From contig NZ_CP019236.1 of assembly GCF_001955695.1 (NCBI RefSeq), positions 248,001 through 312,000 of the forward strand: a stretch of 64,000 bases of DNA. The letters run 5' to 3'. Source of the DNA: Rhodoferax koreense (GTDB lineage Bacteria > Pseudomonadota > Gammaproteobacteria > Burkholderiales > Burkholderiaceae_C). The notes beneath the pieces are model-generated. The model saw only the letters and a list, made by a program, of their open reading frames with translations. It was not told the origin of the DNA and did no database searches. Below are positions 25,388 through 34,189 of this stretch, piece by piece (within the stretch, counting starts at the first letter, position 1; every line of letters starts with the position of its first letter). Both the position numbers and the translations under genes were made by a program.

Positions 25388-25402
25388 GTAAAGTAAAGTA
25401 AA
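25388..25402. promoter_or_regulatory. CpxR-box-like GTAAA x3
   Basis: GTAAA-GTAAA-GTAAA, i.e. GTAAA-N5-GTAAA, which matches the published CpxR consensus. It lies in the 166-bp gap between the response-regulator start and the end of the AmpG-like gene, 73 bp before the regulator start codon. Confidence 0.5.
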
Positions 25403-25481
25403 ACCGGCGCAGGCCAGGGCGCCAGTTTTCAGGCCAAATCGACGCTCAAGGCCGTTCAGTACTGCGCGTGCCGCTATCGAT

Positions 25482-26852
25482 TCAGGAGTTGACGATCTTG
25501 GCCGCGGCGACCGCCGGAACATGGGGCCGCACTTCCAGCCGCGAGGCCAGCCATACCAGCAGCAGCACCGGCACACCCAGCAGCGCGGTGGCGGTGAAGA
25601 AATTGGCGTAGCCGTACAGGTCCACCGCCTTGCCCGAGAAGCCCGCCAGCCACTTCGGCAACAGCAGCATCATCGAGCTGAACAGCGCGTACTGGGTGGC
25701 CGAATAACTCACGTTGGTCAGGCTCGACAGGTAGGCGATGAAGGCCGCCGAGGCGATGCCGCCGGCCAGGTTGTCCGCCGACACCACGGCCACCAGCGCC
25801 GTCACGTCGTGCCCGCGCGTGCCGAGCCAGGCGAACAGCAGGTTGCTGGCCGCGCTCAGCAGCGCGCCGAGCATCAGCACCCGCATCGTGCCCAGCCGCA
25901 TCGACAACACGCCGCCGATGAACGCGCCCACCAGCGTCATGACCACGCCGAAGACCTTGGTGACGCTGGCCACCTCGTCCTTGGTGTAGCCCATGTCCAC
26001 GTAGAACGGGTTGGCCATGATGCCCATCACCACGTCGCTGATGCGGTAGGTGGCGATCAACGCCAGGATCAGCGCGGCTTGCCAACGGTAGCGGCGGATG
26101 AAGTCGGCGAATGGGTCGACGAGCGCGCCGCGCAGCCATTCGGCGGCGTTGCGGCTCGGCGGGATCGCCTGCTGCGCGGGCTCGGGCGAGAACAGCACGG
26201 TGACCACGCCGACCAGCATGCTGGCCGCCATCACCAGGTAGGCCGTCTGCCAGGCGCCGTGCTGGTAGCCGGCCACGCCTGCGACCTCGGAGCGCGCGGC
26301 GATCCACAACACGCCGGCGCCGGCCCAGATCATCGCCAGCCGGTAGCCTGTCTGGTAGGCGGCGGCCAGCGCGGCCTGGCGGTCGGTGGCGGCCGATTCG
26401 ATGCGGAACGCGTCGAGCGCGATGTCCTGCGTGGCCGAACAGAAGGCCACGGCCAGCGCCCCCCATACGATGGGTTCGAGCAACACCTTCGGGTCGGTGA
26501 CGGCCATGCCGACCAGCGCCGCCATGATGCCGAGCTGCGACAGCAGCAGCCAGCTGCGCCGACGGCCCATGAAACGCGTGAGCAGCGGGATCGGCATGCG
26601 GTCCACCAGCGGCGACCAGACCCATTTGAAGGCGTAGGCGAGGCCCACCCAGCTCAGGTAACCGATGGTGGTGCGGTCGATGCCGGCCTCGCGCAGCCAG
26701 AAACTCAGCGAGCCGAACACCAGCAGCAGCGGCAAACCGGCCGAGAAACCCAGCGACAGCATGCGCAGCGTGGCCGGCTCCAGGTAGACCTTCAGCGTGG
26801 CGCGCCAGGGCAGTTTCGATGGGCTGGGTTCTGTAAGGGGTTTGGCTGACAT
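25482..26852 (-). CDS. ampG: AmpG-like muropeptide permease (MFS)
   Basis: 456 residues from ATG 26852. About 12-14 membrane helices. Family blocks include LPLLLVFGSLSFWLREAGIDRTTIGY, YAFKWVWSPLVDRMPIPLL, GRRRSWLLLSQ and SATQDIALDAFRIE, all typical of AmpG, which imports GlcNAc-anhydroMurNAc peptides for cell-wall recycling. An upstream in-frame ATG at 26885 would overlap the divergent gene's start codon. Neither start has a clear ribosome-binding site. Placed near a beta-lactamase and an envelope-stress system, consistent with a cell-wall theme. Confidence 0.9.
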   Translation of the reverse strand: MSAKPLTEPSPSKLPWRATLKVYLEPATLRMLSLGFSAGLPLLLVFGSLSFWLREAGIDRTTIGYLSWVGLAYAFKWVWSPLVDRMPIPLLTRFMGRRRSWLLLSQLGIMAALVGMAVTDPKVLLEPIVWGALAVAFCSATQDIALDAFRIESAATDRQAALAAAYQTGYRLAMIWAGAGVLWIAARSEVAGVAGYQHGAWQTAYLVMAASMLVGVVTVLFSPEPAQQAIPPSRNAAEWLRGALVDPFADFIRRYRWQAALILALIATYRISDVVMGIMANPFYVDMGYTKDEVASVTKVFGVVMTLVGAFIGGVLSMRLGTMRVLMLGALLSAASNLLFAWLGTRGHDVTALVAVVSADNLAGGIASAAFIAYLSSLTNVSYSATQYALFSSMMLLLPKWLAGFSGKAVDLYGYANFFTATALLGVPVLLLVWLASRLEVRPHVPAVAAAKIVNS

Positions 26853-26883
26853 GGGCGGCGGGAAGTTCTGACTATTATTAGCC

Positions 26884-27729
26884 ATGTGTTTTTCATGCGA
26901 CCTCAAAACCCCCGGTGCCTCGCCCTGGTCCAGCCGCCGCGGCTTTCTGCTGGCCGCTGGTGCCAGCGCCGTCGCCGTGCCGTCGCTGGCGCAGGTCGAC
27001 GTGGGCAACGCGTCCGCCATGCGCCAGCTCGTGCCCGCCGAAACCCTGGAAGCCTCGGCCACGCAGCAGTACAGCAAAATGCTCGCCGAAGCCAAGTCCA
27101 AAGGTGCGCTCGCGCCCGACGGCAACCCGCAATTGCAGCGCTTGCGCACCATCGCAGCAAGGCTGATCCCGCTGACCGCGCAATGGAACGACCGCGCGCG
27201 CCAGTGGCGCTGGGAGGTCAACCTCATTGGCAGCAAGCAGATCAACGCGTTCTGCATGCCCGGCGGCAAGATTGCGTTCTACACCGGCATCCTCGACCAA
27301 TTGAAGCTCACCGATGACGAGGCGGCGATGATCATGGGCCACGAAATGGCGCATGCGCTGCGCGAACACGCGCGTTCGCGCCTGGCCAAGACGCAGGCCA
27401 CGAGCATGGGCCTGTCACTTGGCGCGCAACTGCTCGGGCTGGGGCAGCTCGGCAACATCGCGGCCGACATGGGCACGCAACTCGTCACGCTGAAGTTCAG
27501 CCGCGATGATGAGACCGAGGCCGACCTGGTCGGCCTGGAACTCGCGGCGCGCGGCGGCTACGATCCGCAGGCCTCGGTCAGCTTGTGGCAGAAGATGGCC
27601 AAGGCTTCCGGCGGCGCGGGCGGGCCGGGCTTCCTGTCCACCCACCCGAGCGGGCCGAACCGCATCCGCGAGCTGCAGGCCAACGTGCCGCGGGTGCAGG
27701 GCTTGTACGAGCAGGCGAGGAAGCGGTAG
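26884..27729 (+). CDS. M48-family metalloprotease, Tat-exported
   Basis: 281 residues. HEMAH (H153, E154, H157) is the zinc site, with the third ligand probably Glu in DDETEADLVGLELAARGGYDP. C-terminal STHPSGPNRIRELQ is also typical of the LoiP/YcaL type. N-terminal SSRRGFLLAAGASAVAVPSLAQ looks like a Tat signal, so the enzyme acts in the periplasm, probably on misfolded or outer-membrane proteins. Divergent from the AmpG-like gene: 31 bp separate the chosen starts. Confidence 0.92.
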   Translation: MCFSCDLKTPGASPWSSRRGFLLAAGASAVAVPSLAQVDVGNASAMRQLVPAETLEASATQQYSKMLAEAKSKGALAPDGNPQLQRLRTIAARLIPLTAQWNDRARQWRWEVNLIGSKQINAFCMPGGKIAFYTGILDQLKLTDDEAAMIMGHEMAHALREHARSRLAKTQATSMGLSLGAQLLGLGQLGNIAADMGTQLVTLKFSRDDETEADLVGLELAARGGYDPQASVSLWQKMAKASGGAGGPGFLSTHPSGPNRIRELQANVPRVQGLYEQARKR

Positions 27730-27752
27730 GCCACTGGCCTCGCGTCAGGCGT

Positions 27753-27976
27753 TCAAGGCGCGAACGGATTGACGATCTGCGCGCCGGTGCCGTTGAAGTC
27801 GGCCAGGTTGCGCGTCGCCACCACGATGCCGTGTTCCACCGCCGTGGCCGCAATCATCGCGCCGGCTGGCGGGCAGCCCAGGCCCGGACCTCGGCCGACT
27901 GGTTCGGCTTGCCATGGCGCAGTTCCGAGAGGACGTTGGTGTCCAGGATGAACACCGGCGGAACAGTTTGCGGCAT
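27753..27976 (-). pseudogene. VapC-type PIN toxin with internal deletion
   Basis: From ATG 27976 the frame reads MPQTVPPVFILDTNVLSELRHGKP, the PIN-domain start with its first catalytic Asp. After about 40 codons it hits a stop (TGA within CGCGATGA). A second frame then gives AMIAATAVEHGIVVATRNLADFNGTGAQIVNPF, the PIN C-terminus with its last Asp. Roughly 80 residues between them, including the middle acidic residues, are missing, so no functional nuclease can be made. The start overlaps the antitoxin stop, the normal arrangement. Confidence 0.8.
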
Positions 27977-28239
27977 CAGCCGAGTTCGACCGAGCGGAAC
28001 TCGACCTCCAGCCGCGGCGCCTCGAATTCGAAGTCGGCCGCGTCGCCGGGCAAGGCGTCCATCACGTCCAGCAGCGACGCTTCCTGGTGTCCGGCCAACT
28101 GGTAATAGTCTTCGATCTTCAGCAGGGCAAAGGCTGGCCGGCCGCGGTCGGTGATGAACACCGGGCCATCGGCCGCTGCACGTTTGGCGGCACCGACATC
28201 ACGCGTGAAATTGCGGCTCGAAAAAGTATGAACGGACAT
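27976..28239 (-). CDS. Phd/YefM-family antitoxin
   Basis: 87 residues from ATG 28239, preceded by AAGGAGAATCAG. MSVHTFSSRNFTRDVGAAKRAA...PVFITDRGRPAFALLKIEDYYQL is the Phd/YefM DNA-binding and dimerisation domain; the acidic tail (DAADFEFEAPRLEVEF) would normally cover the toxin. The stop overlaps the toxin ATG. Because the toxin is deleted, this gene is an orphan antitoxin and may now only repress its own promoter or neutralise related toxins. Confidence 0.85.
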   Translation of the reverse strand: MSVHTFSSRNFTRDVGAAKRAAADGPVFITDRGRPAFALLKIEDYYQLAGHQEASLLDVMDALPGDAADFEFEAPRLEVEFRSVELG

Positions 28240-28323
28240 CTGATTCTCCTTGGATGAGGAGAGTAGGGACCTCAATGCATGTGTGTTATGACATTGAGGC
28301 CGTCTGGTCAACGCACCGGCTCC

Positions 28324-29787
28324 TCAAAGACTCTTCAACCCACCCATGCAAAGGTACTTCACAACCACGTAGTCGTCGATCCCGTACGACGAGCCCTCGC
28401 GCCCCAGGCCCGACTGCTTCACGCCGCCGAAGGGCGCGACTTCGTTGGAGATCAGGCCGGTGTTGATGCCGACCATGCCGTACTCCAGCGCCTCGGCCAC
28501 GCGCCAGATGCGCGCGATGTCGCGGCTGTAGAAATAGCTGGCCAGGCCGAATTCCGTGTCGTTGGCCATTTGCACCACTTCGGCGTCCGTCTTGAAGCGG
28601 AACAGCGGCGCCAGCGGGCCGAAGGTTTCCTCGCGGGCCACGAGCATGTCGGCGCTGGCGTTGGCCACTACGGTGGGCTCGAAGAAGGTGTGGCCCAAGG
28701 CGTGGCGCTTGCCGCCGGTCAACACCTTGCCGCCCTTGGCGACGGCGTCGGCGATGTGCGATTCGATCTTCTCCACCGCCGCGCCATCGATCAGCGGGCC
28801 CTGTTCCACGCCGGGCTCGGTGCCAGCGCCCACCTTCAGCGCCTGCACGGCCTTGACGAGTTTGGCGGCGAAGGCGTCGTACACGCCGTCCTGCACGTAG
28901 AGCCGGTTGGCGCAGACGCAGGTCTGGCCCGCGTTGCGGTACTTGGAGGCGATGGCGCCGGCCACGGCCTCGTCGAGGTCGGCATCGTCGAAGACGATGA
29001 ACGGCGCGTTGCCGCCGAGCTCTAACGACAGTTTCTTGATGCTCGGCGCGCTTTGCGCCATCAGCAGCCTGCCCACTTCGGTGGAGCCGGTGAAGCTGAG
29101 CTTGCGCACGATGGGGTTGGCCGTGAGTTCGCCGCCGATGGCGCGCGCGTCGCCGGTCAACACGCTGAACACCCCGGCCGGCACGCCGGCCTCTTCGGCC
29201 AGCACCGCCAGCGCCAGGGCCGAGAACGGCGTGCTTTCCGCCGGCTTGAGCACCATGGTGCAGCCAGCCGCCAAGGCCGGGCCGGCCTTGCGCGTGATCA
29301 TCGCGGCGGGGAAGTTCCACGGCGTGATGGCCGCGCAGACGCCGATCGGCTCCTTCACCACGAGGAGGCGTTTGTCATTCGCGGGGGACTGCAGCGTGTC
29401 GCCGTTCACGCGTTTGCCCTCTTCGGCGAACCACTCGATGAAGGAGGCGGCATAGGCGATCTCGCCCTTGGATTCGGCCAGCGGCTTGCCTTGCTCGGCG
29501 GTCATGATGGCGGCTAGGTCGTCGGTGTGGGCCAGCATCAGGTCGTTCCACTTGCGCAGGATGGCGCTGCGTTCCTTGGCCGTCTTGCGGCGCCAGGTGG
29601 CCCAGGCCGTCTGCGCCGCGAGGATGGCCCGGCGCGTCTCGGCCGCGCCCATTTCGGGCACGTGGCCGAGCACTTCGCCGGTGGCGGGGTTCGTGACTTC
29701 GAACGTGGCGCCGCTGTCGGCATTGCACCACTGGCCATCGAGGTAGGCCTGCTGGCGGAAGAGTTCGGGTTTGCGGAGTTTCAGCAT
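28324..29787 (-). CDS. gabD: NAD(P)-dependent succinate-semialdehyde dehydrogenase
   Basis: 487 residues from ATG 29787 (AGAAGGAAACCC upstream). ALDH superfamily: ITPWNFPAAMITRK, FTGSTEVGRLL, LELGGNAPFIVFDDADLD (catalytic Glu), NAGQTCVCANR (catalytic Cys), EETFGPLAPLFRF. The family oxidises succinate semialdehyde to succinate, the second step of GABA breakdown. Last gene of the operon gabT-ATPase-SBP-permease-permease-gabD. Confidence 0.93.
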   Translation of the reverse strand: MLKLRKPELFRQQAYLDGQWCNADSGATFEVTNPATGEVLGHVPEMGAAETRRAILAAQTAWATWRRKTAKERSAILRKWNDLMLAHTDDLAAIMTAEQGKPLAESKGEIAYAASFIEWFAEEGKRVNGDTLQSPANDKRLLVVKEPIGVCAAITPWNFPAAMITRKAGPALAAGCTMVLKPAESTPFSALALAVLAEEAGVPAGVFSVLTGDARAIGGELTANPIVRKLSFTGSTEVGRLLMAQSAPSIKKLSLELGGNAPFIVFDDADLDEAVAGAIASKYRNAGQTCVCANRLYVQDGVYDAFAAKLVKAVQALKVGAGTEPGVEQGPLIDGAAVEKIESHIADAVAKGGKVLTGGKRHALGHTFFEPTVVANASADMLVAREETFGPLAPLFRFKTDAEVVQMANDTEFGLASYFYSRDIARIWRVAEALEYGMVGINTGLISNEVAPFGGVKQSGLGREGSSYGIDDYVVVKYLCMGGLKSL

Positions 29788-29800
29788 GGGTTTCCTTCTA

Positions 29801-30634
29801 TCAAGCGCCTCGGCGAGCGGCGCGTCCTCTGAGCCATTCAAGACTCAGCAGCAAGGTGGTGGAGAACAGGATCAGGATGGTCGCCAAGGCGGCGATCGTC
29901 GGGCTGATGTTTTCCCGGATGCCGGTGAACATCTGGCGCGGCAGTGTCACCTGCTCGGCGCCGGCGAGGAATAGCGTGACGACGACTTCGTCGAACGAGG
30001 TGGCGAACGCGAACAAGGCGCCCGAGATCACACCCGGCGCGATCAGCGGCAGGGTGATGCGGAAGAACGTGGCCAGTGGACTTGCGCCCAAACTCAGGCT
30101 GGCGCGCACCAGGTTGTGGTTGAAACCCTGCAGCGTGGCCAGCACGGTGGTGACGACGAAGGGCGCACCCAGCGCGGCATGGGCCAGGATCAGCGCGGTG
30201 TAGCTGTCCGACAGGCCCAGCGGCGCGAAGAACAGGTACATGCCCACGCCGACCACGATCACCGGCACCACCATCGGCGAGATCAGCACCGCCATCAAGA
30301 GCGCCTTGCCGCGGAACTCGGCCTTGGCCAGGCCAGTGGCGGCCAGGGTGCCGAGCACGGTGGCGATGAGCGTCGCGGCCGGTGCCACGATGAAGCTGTT
30401 CTTCGCGGCGCGCATCCATTCCTCGGCCTCGAACAGGTTCTGGTACCAGCGCAGCGAGAAGCCGGTGATCGGATAGGCCAGGAAGCTGCTGTCGCTGAAC
30501 GACAGCGGCACGATGGCCAGGATCGGCAGTACCAGGTACAGCAGCACCAGCGCGCACAGGCCGCGCAGGGTGTAGTACCAGGCGCGCTCGGCCAGCGAGG
30601 TGTAGGGCGGGAAGGTGTGGAGCAGGGTGCGCAT
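29801..30634 (-). CDS. ABC transporter permease (PotC-type), GABA operon
   Basis: 277 residues, six membrane helices. The EAA loop SLGASPLATFFRITLPLIAPG (about residues 175-195) contacts the ATPase. ATG 30634 chosen to match the family start (TSLAERAWYYTLRGLCALVLLYL). It is 13 bp upstream of gabD and 22 bp after the partner permease. By synteny it belongs to a GABA importer like Rhizobium GtsC. The substrate is inferred. Confidence 0.88.
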   Translation of the reverse strand: MRTLLHTFPPYTSLAERAWYYTLRGLCALVLLYLVLPILAIVPLSFSDSSFLAYPITGFSLRWYQNLFEAEEWMRAAKNSFIVAPAATLIATVLGTLAATGLAKAEFRGKALLMAVLISPMVVPVIVVGVGMYLFFAPLGLSDSYTALILAHAALGAPFVVTTVLATLQGFNHNLVRASLSLGASPLATFFRITLPLIAPGVISGALFAFATSFDEVVVTLFLAGAEQVTLPRQMFTGIRENISPTIAALATILILFSTTLLLSLEWLRGRAARRGA

Positions 30635-30656
30635 GGTGGGTCCGTGTCCTTGGATG

Positions 30657-31970
30657 TCAGCGGATGTTGGCGTTGGCATTGGTCTGCACGATGCGCTGGT
30701 ACACCGCGTACAGCACCAGCGTGGCCGCCAGCAGCAGTGCACCCAGGGCGCACGCCATGCCCCAGTTGACGGCCTGGTTGGTGAAGTAGGCGACGTAGTA
30801 GCTCACCATCTGGTCGCCCGGCCCGCCGAGCAGCGCCGGTGTGATGTAGTAGCCGATGGCGGTGATGAACACCAGCAGCACACCGGCGGCGATGCCCGCG
30901 TAGGTTTGCGGCACGTACACGCGCCAGAACGCGGCGAACGGATGGCTGCCCAGCGAGATGGCGGCGCGCTGGTAGGTCGGCGGAATCGCCTTCATCACGC
31001 TGTACAGCGGCAGGATCATGAACGGCAGCAGGATGTGCACCATGGAGATGGTCACGCCAGTACGGTTGAACAGCAGCGCGATCGGCCCGCTGGTGACGCC
31101 CAGCGCCATGAGGCCCGTGTTGACCAGGCCCGACTGCTGCAGCAGCACCACCCAGGCGGCGATGCGCACCAGCACCGAGGTCCAGAACGGGATCAGCACG
31201 CAGATCATCACCAGGTTGGCTTGGCGCGCCGGCAGGGTGGAGGCCCAGTAGGCCAGCGGGAACGCGATCAGCAGTGCCAGCGCGGTGGTGAGCGCGCCGA
31301 TCCACAGCGTGCGGCCGAAGATGTCGAGGTAAATGGCGCCTTCGGGCGGCGCCTTGTGGATGCTGCCGAAGTTGTCCTGCTGCAGGTCGAGCGAGGCCAG
31401 CAGGAAGAAGGGCGTGGTGCGGCTGCCGTTCTTGGCGATGGCCTGCCAGTAGGGCAGTTCACCCCAGCGTGCATCGATGGCGACGAGGGCCGCCTTGGCG
31501 TCGCCTTCGACAGGCATGGCGCGCGCCGTCTTGGTGACCAGCGAGCGGTAGCCGCTGATCTCGTTGTTGAGCCGGCGCGCGAGTTCGCCTGCCGCGTTGC
31601 CCTGGCGGGCCGTGGCCAGGTCGGCAGCCAGGGCCGTGAACGCAACGTCGGGCGGCAGGGCCTTGCGGTCCCAGTGGGCCAGTGCGGCCACGGTCTGCGG
31701 CAAGGCGTTCGGGATCTCGGGGCTGGCCACGGCGCGCTGCAGCAGCGCACCGATGGGCACCGCGAACACCACCAGCAGGAACAGGGCCAGCGGCGCGATC
31801 AGCGCGAGGGCCGAGGCCTTCTTGCGCAGCTCGGCGCGCCGCAGCTCCTGCTTGAGTTTGCGCTGGGCGGCGACAGGGGCGGCGACAGGGGTGGCGGGGG
31901 GCGCGGTCATGGCTGGCGTGGACGCGGCACCGCCCAGCGGCGGTGGCGGCAGGGCGGTGTCGGCGTTCAT
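30657..31970 (-). CDS. ABC transporter permease (PotB-type) with extra periplasmic domain
   Basis: 437 residues, longer than usual PotB (about 280-310). A Pro/Ala-rich cytoplasmic start (about 1-50), a first helix ALALIAPLALFLLVVFAVP, then an insert of about 130 residues outside the membrane before the remaining five helices. EAA loop AAISLGSHPFAAFWRVYVPQT near residue 330. It pairs with the next permease. Such inserts are known in some polyamine/opine-type systems and may dock the binding protein. Confidence 0.88.
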   Translation of the reverse strand: MNADTALPPPPLGGAASTPAMTAPPATPVAAPVAAQRKLKQELRRAELRKKASALALIAPLALFLLVVFAVPIGALLQRAVASPEIPNALPQTVAALAHWDRKALPPDVAFTALAADLATARQGNAAGELARRLNNEISGYRSLVTKTARAMPVEGDAKAALVAIDARWGELPYWQAIAKNGSRTTPFFLLASLDLQQDNFGSIHKAPPEGAIYLDIFGRTLWIGALTTALALLIAFPLAYWASTLPARQANLVMICVLIPFWTSVLVRIAAWVVLLQQSGLVNTGLMALGVTSGPIALLFNRTGVTISMVHILLPFMILPLYSVMKAIPPTYQRAAISLGSHPFAAFWRVYVPQTYAGIAAGVLLVFITAIGYYITPALLGGPGDQMVSYYVAYFTNQAVNWGMACALGALLLAATLVLYAVYQRIVQTNANANIR

Positions 31971-31986
31971 GGTACGGCGTTCCGGC

Positions 31987-33021
31987 TTACTTCGCGGCCC
32001 AGGCGGTGAAGCGCTGCTGCAGTTCCTCGCCGTGGTCGGTCCAGAAGGCGCCGTCGAGCAGCACGGCGTTCTTGCTGTTGGCCGGCGCGTTGGGCAGGTC
32101 GGCCAGGGTCTTGGCGTCGAGCATCTTGATCGCGGCCTGGTTCACCGGGCCGTAGGCGATGTTCTTCGCGTAGGCGGCCTGCTGGGCCGGCGCCACGCTG
32201 AAGGCGATGTATTCGAGCGCCAGGTCCTTGTTGGGCGAGCCCTTGGGAATGGCCCAGTAGTCGAGGTCATAGATGCCGCCGTCCCACACCACGTTCAATG
32301 CCTTGCCTTCGCGGCGCGCGGCGTCGATGCGGCCGTTGAACACCGTGCTCATCACCACGTCGCCGGCCACCAGGAACTGCGGCGGCTGCGCGCCGGCTTC
32401 CCACCACTGGATGAAGGGCTTGATTTCGTCGAGCTTCTTGAACGCGCGGTCCACGCCTTCCTTGGTGGCCAGCACCTTGTACACGTCCTTGGCCAGCACG
32501 CCATCGGCCATCAGCGCGAACTCGAGGTTGTACAGCGCGGTCTTGCGCATGCCGCGCTTGCCGGGGATCTTCTTCACGTCCCAGAAATCCTTCCAGCCGG
32601 TGGGTGCGGTCTTGAGTTTTTCGCTGTTGTAGGCCAGCACGGTGGACCAGACGAAGATGCCGATGCCGCATTCCTGCGGGGCTTCGGGGATGAAGCTCGT
32701 CTTCGGGCCGATCTTGCTGTAGTCGAGCTTTTCGTACAGGCCTTCCTCGCAGCCGCGCGCCAGATCGCCCGTCTCCACTTCGACCAGGTCCCAGGTCACG
32801 CGCTTGGCCTCGACCATGGCCTTGACCTTGGCCTGCTCGCCGTTGTATTCGACGCCGATGATCTTGTTGCCGGTCTGCTTTTCATAGGGTTGCACGAAGG
32901 CCGCCTTCTGCGCGTTGCCGTTGGCGCCGCCGAAGTTGACGACGGTGAGGTCCTTGGCCGAGGCCAGACCGCAGGCCAGCAGGGCGGCGGCTGCGGAGAC
33001 ATGGAGGGTGAAACGATGCAT
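31987..33021 (-). CDS. ABC transporter substrate-binding protein (PotD-like)
   Basis: 344 residues. Signal peptide MHRFTLHVSAAAALLACGLASA. Mature start KDLTVVNFGGANGNAQKAAF. DLVEVETGDLARGCEEGLYEKLDY and VWDGGIYDLDYWAIPKGSPNKDLALEYIAFS are typical of the spermidine/putrescine/GABA binding group. Four Cys-containing positions remain in the mature form (e.g. CEEG, QECGIG). Soluble periplasmic receptor of the import system. Confidence 0.9.
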   Translation of the reverse strand: MHRFTLHVSAAAALLACGLASAKDLTVVNFGGANGNAQKAAFVQPYEKQTGNKIIGVEYNGEQAKVKAMVEAKRVTWDLVEVETGDLARGCEEGLYEKLDYSKIGPKTSFIPEAPQECGIGIFVWSTVLAYNSEKLKTAPTGWKDFWDVKKIPGKRGMRKTALYNLEFALMADGVLAKDVYKVLATKEGVDRAFKKLDEIKPFIQWWEAGAQPPQFLVAGDVVMSTVFNGRIDAARREGKALNVVWDGGIYDLDYWAIPKGSPNKDLALEYIAFSVAPAQQAAYAKNIAYGPVNQAAIKMLDAKTLADLPNAPANSKNAVLLDGAFWTDHGEELQQRFTAWAAK

Positions 33022-33059
33022 GGTGAAGACCTTTCAGGTTTTGGAGGGCGGGGAAGGAA

Positions 33060-34166
33060 TCAGGAAAAGATGCGCAGATGCTCGGGCTCGAAGGCCAGCG
33101 CGACGGGCTGACCCGGTGCCAGGCTGGCCAGCGCGGGTGTGTCGAGCGGCACCTTGACGAAGCATTGCGGCTGCTCGGTGAAGTCGCATTGCAGGCGCAC
33201 GTGGTCGCCGAAGTAGATGACGCCGGCGGCGTGGCCGCGCAGCACGTTGCCGGCGTCCGCGGCTTTGGCGGCATCGCTCGCATCCACCAGGCGCATGCGT
33301 TCGGGGCGGATGCTGGCCGTGGCCGCCTGGCCGGGCGTGGCCTCGCCAACGCGCACGCCGCGCAGCACGTGGCCGCCCGGAAGATTCAGCGTGCAGCGAT
33401 CACCTTCGCGCAGGCCGATCTGGCCCTGCAGCCGGTTGCTGTCGCCGATGAAGCTGGCCACGAAGGCGTTGCCCGGTGTCTCGTACAAGGCGCCCACGGG
33501 GTCGAGCTGCTGGATGAGGCCCTGGTCGAACACGGCCACGCGGTCGGACATGGTGAGCGCCTCGCCCTGGTCGTGCGTCACGTAGACGAAGGTCACGCCG
33601 AGCTGGCGGTGCAGGGCCTTGAGCTCGAGCTGCATGTGTTCGCGCAGTTGCTTGTCGAGTGCGCCGAGCGGTTCGTCCATCAGCACCAGCTGCGGCTTGA
33701 ACACCAGCGCGCGGGCCAGGGCGATGCGCTGCTGCTGGCCGCCGGAGAGCTGCGCCGGGAAACGTTCGCCGAAGGCCTCCATGCGCACCATCGCCAGCGC
33801 CTCGCGGACCTGGCGCTGCCGCGCCTCGCCGCTCACGCCGCGCACCTGCAGCGGGTAGCCCACGTTCTGCGCCACCGTCATGTGCGGGAACAGCGCGTAG
33901 TTCTGGAACACCATGCCGATGTTGCGCTTGTGCGGCGGCACGCGGTTGAGCAGCTTGCCGTCCAGCCGGATCTCGCCGCTGGTGGGGAATTCGAAGCCGG
34001 CCAGCATCATCAGGCAGGTGGTCTTGCCCGAGCCGGAGGGGCCGAGCAGGGTGAGGAACTCGCCGCGGTAGATGTCCAGGTCGAGTTGTTTCACGACCAG
34101 GTTCTCGCCGTCGTAGGTCTTCTTCACACCGCGGAAACTGACCAGGATGTCTTTGTCGGTAGGCAT
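33060..34166 (-). CDS. ABC transporter ATP-binding protein (PotA-type)
   Basis: 368 residues from ATG 34166. Walker A GPSGSGKT (about residue 43), Q-loop FQNYALFPHMTVAQNVGYPL, signature LSGGQQQRIALARAL, Walker B LVLMDEPLGALD, H-loop VTHDQGEA, and a TOBE C-terminal domain. Energises GABA or polyamine import. It follows gabT by 23 bp and precedes the binding-protein gene by 38 bp. A longer frame reading through from gabT is an artefact of the high GC content. Confidence 0.92.
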   Translation of the reverse strand: MPTDKDILVSFRGVKKTYDGENLVVKQLDLDIYRGEFLTLLGPSGSGKTTCLMMLAGFEFPTSGEIRLDGKLLNRVPPHKRNIGMVFQNYALFPHMTVAQNVGYPLQVRGVSGEARQRQVREALAMVRMEAFGERFPAQLSGGQQQRIALARALVFKPQLVLMDEPLGALDKQLREHMQLELKALHRQLGVTFVYVTHDQGEALTMSDRVAVFDQGLIQQLDPVGALYETPGNAFVASFIGDSNRLQGQIGLREGDRCTLNLPGGHVLRGVRVGEATPGQAATASIRPERMRLVDASDAAKAADAGNVLRGHAAGVIYFGDHVRLQCDFTEQPQCFVKVPLDTPALASLAPGQPVALAFEPEHLRIFS

Positions 34167-34189
34167 GGGAACTCCTTCGGGTGATCGCT

